Made by a program: the position numbers and the translations under genes. From contig NZ_URHZ01000037.1 in assembly GCF_900547735.1 (NCBI RefSeq), positions 1 through 50,573 of the forward strand: DNA of 50,573 nucleotides, written 5' to 3'. A model generated the notes under the pieces. That model searched no databases. It was not told where the DNA came from and was given only the letters and a program-made list of their open reading frames with translations. Origin of the DNA: an uncultured Clostridium sp. (GTDB lineage: Bacteria > Bacillota > Clostridia > Lachnospirales > Lachnospiraceae). This document shows positions 8,215 to 14,874 of this stretch, piece after piece (position 1 is the first letter of the stretch; every line of letters begins with the position of its first letter).

Positions 8215-8298
8215 GCACACTTATATAATCTTAATGTGAACCGCATCCGGACTAACACTATTTTTATAAAGCAGATGCTAGAATCTGAACTATCAATT

Positions 8299-8326
8299 CG
8301 GTGCGGAATCCGTGATTGCCGCACCG
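8299..8326 (+). other. Leader hairpin before the kdp small ORF
   Basis: CGGTGCGG and CCGCACCG form a perfect 8-bp stem around a 12-nt loop, ending 7 nt before the AAAAGGAGG ribosome site at 8333. No U-run follows, so it is not a standard terminator. It may modulate translation or protect the kdp mRNA. Confidence 0.45.
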
Positions 8327-8347
8327 GAAGTAAAAGGAGGAAGAAAT

Positions 8348-8452
8348 ATGATGGATATTTATATGGCAGGCATCATTTTGGGAAGCTGTTTCCTTATGAA
8401 ACTGCTCATTGACTGGTGCGGATCACAGGTGGAACCGGACGGAGGAAAATAA
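8348..8452 (+). CDS. 34-residue membrane peptide in the kdp leader
   Basis: A short ORF beginning MMDIYMAGIILGSCFLMKLL and ending in a soluble tail with several acidic and glycine residues. It has a hydrophobic helix of about 18 residues and is preceded by AAAAGGAGGAAGAAAT. It lies 30 nt upstream of kdpF and is in the same direction. It differs from KdpF, whose helix and YPEKL end are found in the next ORF. The ribosome site and position make it likely to be translated; function unknown, possibly a second KdpF-like stabiliser. Confidence 0.6.
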   Translation: MMDIYMAGIILGSCFLMKLLIDWCGSQVEPDGGK

Positions 8453-8482
8453 AAGTCCGGGTTTGGAAAAGGAGAAAATCAC

Positions 8483-8560
8483 ATGGTATTTTTAGGATTT
8501 ATTATCGCGGGGATTGCCGCATATCTGGTTTATGCGCTCGTATATCCCGAAAAACTTTAA
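8483..8560 (+). CDS. kdpF: KdpF, small subunit of the K+-transporting ATPase
   Basis: 25-residue single-helix peptide MVFLGFIIAGIAAYLVYALV followed by YPEKL, the typical KdpF ending. KdpF stabilises the KdpFABC complex in the membrane, acting somewhat like a lipid. The start has AAAAGGAGAAAATCAC in front, and kdpA follows after 28 nt. Confidence 0.85.
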   Translation: MVFLGFIIAGIAAYLVYALVYPEKL

Positions 8561-8588
8561 TACGGAAGCGTGACAGGAGGAAAAGAAA

Positions 8589-10301
8589 ATGTTTCAGATA
8601 ATAATGACACTGCTCCTATACATGGCGCTCGTGGTTCCGGTTGGAATTTACCTGTACCATGTTGCGACAAAGCAGAAGACGTTTGCAGATCCCGTTTTTG
8701 ACAGAGTAGACGGCCTGATTTACAGGATCTGCGGGCTTGGCAGGGAAGAAATGAGCTGGAAGGTCTATGCGCTCAACCTGCTCATGACAAATGCGGTCAT
8801 GATAGCGGTCGGCTACCTGATCTTAAGGCTCCAGGGAATCCTGTTCCTGAATCCGAACGGGATAGACGGGATGGAGGCGACACTGTCCTACAACACGATC
8901 ATATCATTTATGACAAATACGAACCTGCAGCATTATTCCGGGGAATCCGGTCTGTCTTATTTAAGCCAGATGGCCGTGATTGTCTTTATGATGTTCACGT
9001 CGGCGGCCACGGGTTATGCGGCATGCATGGCCTTCTGCCGGGGCATGTCGGGAAGGCCGATGGGCAATTTCTATGAGGATATGGTAAGAAATACAACGAG
9101 AATTTTAATTCCCATCTCATTTATCGTGGGAATGCTCTTAATCTGGCAGGGAACGCCGCAGAATTTCCAGTCCAATTTTACGGTTCAGACGCTGGAGGGC
9201 AAATGGCAGGATATCGCCACCGGTCCCATCGCGGCCCTTGAATCCATCAAACACGTAGGGACGAACGGAGGCGGTTTCCTGGGCGCCAATTCATCGACGC
9301 CGCTCGAAAATCCGACGATTATCACCAATCTCTGTGAGCTTTACTCCATGATGATCCTGCCGGGAGCCTGCGTCATTGCCTTTGGAAATATGATTGCGGA
9401 CAGACGGAAAAAAGATGGGAAAAAGATTTTCTTTGGAAGCCAGGGAAGGACGGTTTTCGCCGCTATGGCAATCATCTTCGTCATCGGGCTTACGCTCTGC
9501 TACAGGGCGGAACTGGCCGGTAATCCGGTGCTTCAAAGTGTGGGCCTCAATCAGAGCCTCGGCTCCTACGAGGGAAAAGAGGTGCGGTTCGGCATAGCCC
9601 AGTCGGCCCTGTTTACCACGACGACGACCTCGTTTACCACCGGTACGGTCAACAATATGCACGACAGCCTGACACCGTTGGGCGGCCTGGTGCCCCTGTT
9701 ACATATGATGTTAAACTGTGTGTTCGGAGGCAAGGGAGTGGGCCTGATGAACATGGTGATGTACGTGATTTTAACGGTCTTTATCTGCGGACTGATGATA
9801 GGACGCACCCCGGAATATCTGGGTAAGAAGATCGAAGGAAGGGAAATGAAACTGGTGGCGGTCTGCCTCATTATCCATCCGCTCCTGATTCTCGGTTTTT
9901 CGGCTTTGGCCGTATCGACGGCGGGAGGACTGGCGGGGATCACCAATCCGGGATTTCACGGACTGTCCCAGGTGCTTTACGAGTACAGCTCCTCGGCGGC
10001 GAATAACGGTTCCGGGTTTGAGGGACTTTCGGACAATTCCGTATTCTGGAATGTTACGGCAGGGCTTGCGATGTATTTCGGCCGCTTTCCGGCAATCATC
10101 CTGCAGCTTGCAATCGCCGGGAGCATCCTCGCAAAACGCAGGGTCAATGAAACGGTCGGGACACTCAGGACGGATAATGCGGTCTTTACAATGATTCTCG
10201 TATTTATCGTGTATATATTTGCGGCGCTTACATTCTTTCCGGCGCTTGCGCTGGGCCCCATTGCGGAGCATCTGACAATATGGTTTCCGGGACTCATGTA
10301 A
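8589..10301 (+). CDS. kdpA: KdpA, potassium-binding and translocating subunit
   Basis: 570 residues, close to the usual 557-563. A polytopic membrane protein with about ten hydrophobic segments. It forms the selectivity filter of the high-affinity K+ pump and is related to Trk/Ktr channels. Selectivity-loop like stretches are visible at SFMTNTNLQHYSGE, GTNGGGFLGANSSTPLENPT, TTTTSFTTGTVNNMHDS and SSSAANNGSGFEGLS, i.e. the four pore repeats. The start is preceded by ACAGGAGGAAAAGAAA. It is the second of the kdpFABC genes. Confidence 0.97.
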   Translation: MFQIIMTLLLYMALVVPVGIYLYHVATKQKTFADPVFDRVDGLIYRICGLGREEMSWKVYALNLLMTNAVMIAVGYLILRLQGILFLNPNGIDGMEATLSYNTIISFMTNTNLQHYSGESGLSYLSQMAVIVFMMFTSAATGYAACMAFCRGMSGRPMGNFYEDMVRNTTRILIPISFIVGMLLIWQGTPQNFQSNFTVQTLEGKWQDIATGPIAALESIKHVGTNGGGFLGANSSTPLENPTIITNLCELYSMMILPGACVIAFGNMIADRRKKDGKKIFFGSQGRTVFAAMAIIFVIGLTLCYRAELAGNPVLQSVGLNQSLGSYEGKEVRFGIAQSALFTTTTTSFTTGTVNNMHDSLTPLGGLVPLLHMMLNCVFGGKGVGLMNMVMYVILTVFICGLMIGRTPEYLGKKIEGREMKLVAVCLIIHPLLILGFSALAVSTAGGLAGITNPGFHGLSQVLYEYSSSAANNGSGFEGLSDNSVFWNVTAGLAMYFGRFPAIILQLAIAGSILAKRRVNETVGTLRTDNAVFTMILVFIVYIFAALTFFPALALGPIAEHLTIWFPGLM

Positions 10302-10350
10302 ATTTCATGCATTGTCATACACAGGAACTTAGATTAGGAGGCAGGATTTG

Positions 10351-12435
10351 ATGTCGAAAGTAAAACAGCAGACTACAAAATTCATTACAAAAGAGATATT
10401 AAAAAGCTCGGTCACAGGAGCATTTAAAAAGCTGGATCCCAGGTATATGATGAAAAACCCGGTCATGTTTGTGGTGGAAACGGGATTTCTCATAACGCTT
10501 TTACTGTGTTTTATGCCCAACCTCTTCGGAGATGTGGCCCATTCCGGAGGACTTTCCGCGGGAACGCTCCGAATATACAACATCTTTGTAACGCTGATTC
10601 TTTTCATCACCGTATTATTCGCCAATTTTGCGGAATCGGTGGCCGAGGGGCGCGGTAAGGCCCAGGCGGAAACGCTTAAAAAGACAAAGAAGGACACCAC
10701 CGCCCACCTCATTCTGCCGGACGGTTCCGAGAGGGATGTTTCTGCCTCGGAGCTTAAAAAGGGTGATGTGGTGATAGTGAGGATGAACGAACTGATCCCC
10801 AACGACGGCGAAGTAATAGAGGGAATTGCCTCGGTGGATGAGTCGGCGATTACCGGTGAGTCGGCCCCCGTCACCCGAGAATCGGGAGGCGATTTTTCTT
10901 CCGTTACCGGCGGCACGACCGTGGTTTCGGACTGGCTTAAAGTAAGGATCGCCGCGGAGCCGGGAGAGTCCTTTCTGGATAAGATGATTGCTCTGGTAGA
11001 AGGGGCGTCCAGGCAGAAAACGCCGAATGAGATTGCTCTCAATACACTTTTAGTCGGCCTTACGATCATTTTCCTGATTGTCATTGTGGCCCTCTATCCT
11101 TTCGCCGTTTACTCCGGGGTTCACATTCCGGTGGCTACCCTGATTGCTCTGATGGTGTGTCTGATTCCCACCACGATTGGCGGCCTTTTGTCGGCCATCG
11201 GCATTGCAGGTATGGACCGTGTGACGCGTTTTAACGTCATTGCCATGTCGGGCAAGGCGGTGGAGGCCTGCGGAGACGTGGACACGATGATTCTTGACAA
11301 AACGGGAACCATCACCTTTGGAAACAGGCTTGCAGCCGATTTCTACCCGGTCTCAGGCGTTTCCAAACAGGAGCTGGTGGACTTCTCCGTTCTGGCCTCC
11401 CTGGAGGACGGCACGCCGGAGGGGAAATCCATCGTGGAACTGGGGCGGAAGATGGGTGCTAAGACGGACAAAAATAACGGTGAAAAGATGAACTTCATCG
11501 AATTTACCGCCCAGACGAAAATGTCGGGCGTGGATTTAAAGAACGGCGTGAAACTGAGAAAGGGAGCGGGCGAGGCCGTCAGGGAGTTTGTAACAGACAG
11601 GGGAGGCGCGGTGCCGCCCGACCTAAGCGGAATCGTGGAGAGCATATCGAAACTGGGAGGTACGCCTTTGACGGTCTGCGCGGGCAATCGGATTTACGGA
11701 GTGATTTATTTGAAAGACACGGTGAAGCCGGGGCTGGTGGAGCGGTTTGCCAGACTCAGGGAGATCGGAATCAAGACGATTATGTGTACCGGTGATAATC
11801 CGCTGACGGCGGCGACAATCGCAAGGGAGGCCGGAGTAGACGGTTTTATCGCGGAGTGTAAGCCGGAAGACAAGATTACCGAGATTAAAAAAGAACAGGC
11901 CCAGGGTAAAATTGTGGCGATGACGGGAGACGGTACCAATGACGCGCCGGCCCTGGCCCAGGCGGATGTGGGAATTGCCATGAACTCCGGCACCCAGGCG
12001 GCCAAAGAGGCGGCCAACATGGTGGACCTGGACTCCGATCCGACCAAGATTCTGGAGGTGGTGGAGATTGGAAAACAGCTTCTGATTACCCGGGGCTCGC
12101 TTACTACATTTTCAATTGCGAACGACATTGCCAAGTATTTTGCCATCATTCCGGCCATGTTCCAGCTCGTGATTCCCCAGATGAATATGCTGAACATCAT
12201 GAAGCTGACAACGCCTTACAGCGCCATCTTATCGGCTCTTATCTTTAATGCCGTCGTCATTCCGGGGCTGATTCCCATCGCGATGCGGGGCGTGAAATAT
12301 AAACCGATGCGCTCGGAGAAAATGCTGCTGAAGAACATGGGTATCTATGGAATCGGAGGCGTGGCGGTGCCGTTTATCGGTATCAAGCTGATTGATATGA
12401 TAGTGGCTCCGCTGCTTGCCATATTGGGATTATAA
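10351..12435 (+). CDS. kdpB: KdpB, P-type ATPase catalytic subunit
   Basis: 694 residues. The phosphorylated Asp lies in ILDKTGT (about Asp316), the actuator motif TGES is at about 168-171, and the nucleotide and hinge motifs are seen as CTGDNPLTAATIA and MTGDGTNDAPALAQADVG. It hydrolyses ATP to drive K+ uptake through KdpA. I chose ATG 10351, with AGGAGGCAGGATTTG before it; the adjacent in-frame TTG at 10348 is a less likely start. The coding region ends 16 nt before kdpC. Confidence 0.97.
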   Translation: MSKVKQQTTKFITKEILKSSVTGAFKKLDPRYMMKNPVMFVVETGFLITLLLCFMPNLFGDVAHSGGLSAGTLRIYNIFVTLILFITVLFANFAESVAEGRGKAQAETLKKTKKDTTAHLILPDGSERDVSASELKKGDVVIVRMNELIPNDGEVIEGIASVDESAITGESAPVTRESGGDFSSVTGGTTVVSDWLKVRIAAEPGESFLDKMIALVEGASRQKTPNEIALNTLLVGLTIIFLIVIVALYPFAVYSGVHIPVATLIALMVCLIPTTIGGLLSAIGIAGMDRVTRFNVIAMSGKAVEACGDVDTMILDKTGTITFGNRLAADFYPVSGVSKQELVDFSVLASLEDGTPEGKSIVELGRKMGAKTDKNNGEKMNFIEFTAQTKMSGVDLKNGVKLRKGAGEAVREFVTDRGGAVPPDLSGIVESISKLGGTPLTVCAGNRIYGVIYLKDTVKPGLVERFARLREIGIKTIMCTGDNPLTAATIAREAGVDGFIAECKPEDKITEIKKEQAQGKIVAMTGDGTNDAPALAQADVGIAMNSGTQAAKEAANMVDLDSDPTKILEVVEIGKQLLITRGSLTTFSIANDIAKYFAIIPAMFQLVIPQMNMLNIMKLTTPYSAILSALIFNAVVIPGLIPIAMRGVKYKPMRSEKMLLKNMGIYGIGGVAVPFIGIKLIDMIVAPLLAILGL

Positions 12436-12451
12436 CCAGGAGGAGACAGAT

Positions 12452-13084
12452 ATGAAATTATTTTTTACCTATTTAAGAAAAGCGGTGGTATGTACAATCG
12501 TACTGGGGGCGCTCTGCACGGTTGTTTATCCGGCGGCCCTGACCCTGGCAGGCCAGGCCATGTTCCCGGCTCAGGCAAACGGCAGCCTGATTAAGGCCGT
12601 CGTCGGCGGTGAGGAGCGCACGGTCGGCTCAAAGTATGTGGGGCAGCAGTTTGAAGAACCCTGGTTTTTTCACGGCCGTATTTCTTCCGTCGGCTATAAC
12701 TGTTACACAACAGAGGAAAAGGAGGACAAAAGCTACGGCGGAGTTGCCTCCGGGTCGTTCAACTATGGAAATTCCAATCCCGATTTGAAAACACGGGTGG
12801 AGGCGGATCTGGAAGCGTTTATGAAGTCCCATCCCGGTGTCGGACAGGAGGACATTCCCGCAGACCTTTTGACAGCCTCCGGGTCCGGTCTGGATCCCCA
12901 CATCACGGTCCAGGGCGCAAAGGTGCAGGTGGGAGCGGTTTCGAAAGCCTCGGGCCTTTCGGAGGAAGAGCTGTATCAGATTATCGAAAACAACACCGAG
13001 GAAAAGGTCCTGGGGATATTCGGAGAGGAGAAAGTAAATGTGCTGGGGTGTAATCTGGAAATAGCGGAGAGGATGGGAGAATAA
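12452..13084 (+). CDS. kdpC: KdpC, K+-transporting ATPase C subunit
   Basis: 210 residues with one N-terminal membrane helix (about 12-32) and an extracytoplasmic domain. Family hallmarks visible are FHGRISSVGYN, ASGSFNYGNSNPDL, the PADLLTASGSGLDPHI motif and late VNVLGCNLEI. It is thought to raise nucleotide affinity of KdpB. ATG 12452 has CCAGGAGGAGACAGAT in front; an upstream in-frame start at 12416 would lie within kdpB. No terminator is evident after it. Confidence 0.96.
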   Translation: MKLFFTYLRKAVVCTIVLGALCTVVYPAALTLAGQAMFPAQANGSLIKAVVGGEERTVGSKYVGQQFEEPWFFHGRISSVGYNCYTTEEKEDKSYGGVASGSFNYGNSNPDLKTRVEADLEAFMKSHPGVGQEDIPADLLTASGSGLDPHITVQGAKVQVGAVSKASGLSEEELYQIIENNTEEKVLGIFGEEKVNVLGCNLEIAERMGE

Positions 13085-13145
13085 GGGCAGGGCCGATGTG
13101 AATTTCCATTCTGTTTATGACCTATTTCTTTTCGATGATATGTTA

Positions 13146-13174
13146 TTGACACATGGTTCGGCGGGGGATATAAT
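13146..13174 (+). promoter_or_regulatory. Consensus sigma-A promoter of the MATE gene
   Basis: TTGACA (13146-13151), 17 bp, TATAAT (13169-13174): both hexamers are perfect consensus and spacing is optimal. Transcription should start near 13181, so the in-frame TTG at 13174 cannot be the translation start, which supports ATG 13210. Confidence 0.85.
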
Positions 13175-13209
13175 TGTCATCGCATTCGAATGAGAAAGAA
13201 GGTCTTGCG

Positions 13210-14535
13210 ATGACTCGGGATATGACGGAAGGGAATATTACGAAACACCTGTTACTGTATTCGGTGCCGCTTATATTCAGTGATTTGTTACAGCAGCTTT
13301 ATCACACGGTGGATTCCGTTGTGGTGGGGCAGTTTAAGGGGAAAGAGGCGCTGGCGGCGATCGGGGCGGCCGGGCCGATTATGAATATTCTGATTTTTAT
13401 GATTGCCGGAATCACGATGGGAGCTTCTATTTTGATGGCGGAGTATTTTGGCGCTAAGAATTATAAGAGGCTCAGGGAAGAACTGTCAACCTCGCTTGGC
13501 GCCGGACTGATTCTGACCGTTGTACTGACGGTGCTGTTTTTCGCGGGAAGTGATTTTTTCATACGGCTCACACGGACTCCTGTGGAAATTTCCGCTTTGG
13601 CGGCAAGGTATCTGAGGGTGATTTCCGGAGGGCTTATCTTTACGTTTCTTTATAATATCCTGGCGGCGGCCCTGCGGGCGACCGGGGATTCAAAAACTTC
13701 GCTCTATGTTTTGATGTTCAGCACGGCAATTAATGTTTTCCTGGATGTCTATTTTGTCAGGAACCTTCAGATGGGAGTTCTGGGGGCGGCCTATGCCACC
13801 GTGATTTCGGAGGCGGTTTCATCGGTGGTGCTGCTTATTTATATCTATAGGAAGGTGCCTGCCCTGTGTCTGAAACCTTCGGAAATACGGATTGACCTCC
13901 CGCTTTTGAAAAGCACCGTGAATTACAGCTCGGTTTCGGCGCTTCAGCAGACCATGCTTTATCTCGGCCGCTTACTGGTGCAGTCGGGTGTCAATACCCT
14001 GGGAGTGGATGCGATTGCGGCTTTTAATGCGGCATCCATCATAGACAGCTATGTGCTGGCGCCCGGGAGCAGTTTTGCTTCGTCGGTAACCACTTTCTCA
14101 GCCCAGAACAAGGGCGGAAGAAAATTCGACCGCATTCCGAAGGCATTTAAGATTACAATGGTGATAGCCGTCACCTATACGGTTTTTGTCACATTTGCCA
14201 TTCTGTTTGCCGGACGGCCGCTGTTTGAGATTTTCCTGAAACCCAGCGAGACGAATGCCATTGCAATCGGCCTTGCCTATCTGCGTCCGATGGCCTGCTT
14301 TTATTTTATGGCGGGAATCACATACAGTTTCCAGGGATATTTCAGGGGCATAGGAAAATTGAAATTCACGCTCATGGGTACCCTGATCCAGATGCCGATC
14401 CGGATTATACTGACCTACAGTCTGATTGCGGATATCGGACTGAAATCCGTTGCCGTGGGAACGACATTGGGATGGACCTGCATGATTATTTTTGATATTT
14501 ATGTATATAAAAAGTACGGAAGTTCCTTCGAATAA
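13210..14535 (+). CDS. MATE-family multidrug/toxin exporter
   Basis: 441 residues with about twelve membrane segments in two pseudo-repeats. Typical MATE features are the early YSVPLIFSDLLQQLYHTVDS and VVGQFKGKEALAAIGAAGPI segments and the matching second half LQQTMLYLGRLLVQSGVNTLG. It would expel cationic drugs or metabolites using Na+ or H+. It separates kdpC from kdpD and has its own consensus promoter and terminator, so it is a separate transcription unit inserted in what is usually a continuous kdp block. The ribosome site is AAGAAGG. No substrate can be inferred. Confidence 0.9.
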   Translation: MTRDMTEGNITKHLLLYSVPLIFSDLLQQLYHTVDSVVVGQFKGKEALAAIGAAGPIMNILIFMIAGITMGASILMAEYFGAKNYKRLREELSTSLGAGLILTVVLTVLFFAGSDFFIRLTRTPVEISALAARYLRVISGGLIFTFLYNILAAALRATGDSKTSLYVLMFSTAINVFLDVYFVRNLQMGVLGAAYATVISEAVSSVVLLIYIYRKVPALCLKPSEIRIDLPLLKSTVNYSSVSALQQTMLYLGRLLVQSGVNTLGVDAIAAFNAASIIDSYVLAPGSSFASSVTTFSAQNKGGRKFDRIPKAFKITMVIAVTYTVFVTFAILFAGRPLFEIFLKPSETNAIAIGLAYLRPMACFYFMAGITYSFQGYFRGIGKLKFTLMGTLIQMPIRIILTYSLIADIGLKSVAVGTTLGWTCMIIFDIYVYKKYGSSFE

Positions 14536-14583
14536 GTTCAGGTGAAGTAAGGAGAGCGGGGGAAGGGACGGCGAAAGAGAATG

Positions 14584-14623
14584 AATCCCTCCGGCGGATA
14601 TAAGGATCCCCGGAGGGATTTTT
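14584..14623 (+). terminator. Rho-independent terminator of the MATE gene
   Basis: Perfect 11-bp arms AATCCCTCCGG (14584-14594) and CCGGAGGGATT (14610-14620), then a T-run to 14623. The repeat element described at 14630 begins six bases later. Confidence 0.88.
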
Positions 14624-14629
14624 GGATTG

Positions 14630-14684
14630 ATAGGAAATTAGGTCCTGTGTAAAAAAACGCTCCGCGAGGATGCACATGCCGCGC
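14630..14684. repeat. Dispersed repeat, copy 1
   Basis: This 55-nt segment is closely matched at 23067-23122. It starts with ATAGGAAATTA and a GTCC, followed by a variable 10-nt part. The last 32 nt (14653-14684, beginning AAAAACGCTCCGCGAGG) are identical in both copies. Both copies begin 6-7 nt after the T-run of a terminator, in the same orientation as the preceding gene. It is non-coding in all frames I checked. Confidence 0.8.
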
Positions 14685-14736
14685 GGTTTTCCAAAACACC
14701 GCTTTTACGGGGGAAAGCTGCGGCACGGGGGAAAAT

Positions 14737-14845
14737 CTTAATGCAATCTTAATACCATCCGCTTATTTCCTTATACGTCTTTTAAAAATAGTCTGATATA
14801 CTGTAACCGATTAGGATGAAGGAAATGAATGAAAAGAATCGTTAC
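14737..14845 (+). promoter_or_regulatory. Putative kdpDE regulatory region
   Basis: Two CTTAAT copies 11 bp apart (14737-14742, 14748-14753), a spacing typical of OmpR/PhoB-type dimers such as KdpE. A -10 like TATACT is at 14797-14802; the -35 is poor, as expected for an activated promoter. GTAACCGATT (14803-14812) and AATCGTTAC (14837-14845) could fold into a leader hairpin with one bulge. Activator identity is inferred, not shown. Confidence 0.45.
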
Positions 14846-14874
14846 GGTACACTCTCACAGACAGAGGTGATTTT

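Noticed and set aside
7890..8347. c-di-AMP (ydaO) riboswitch upstream of kdp
   Set aside because: I looked for its conserved core and did not find it; the leaders are too short and lack the pattern.
13174..13209. Upstream TTG start for the MATE protein
   Set aside because: It lies within the -10 hexamer of a consensus promoter, so it would not be on the transcript.
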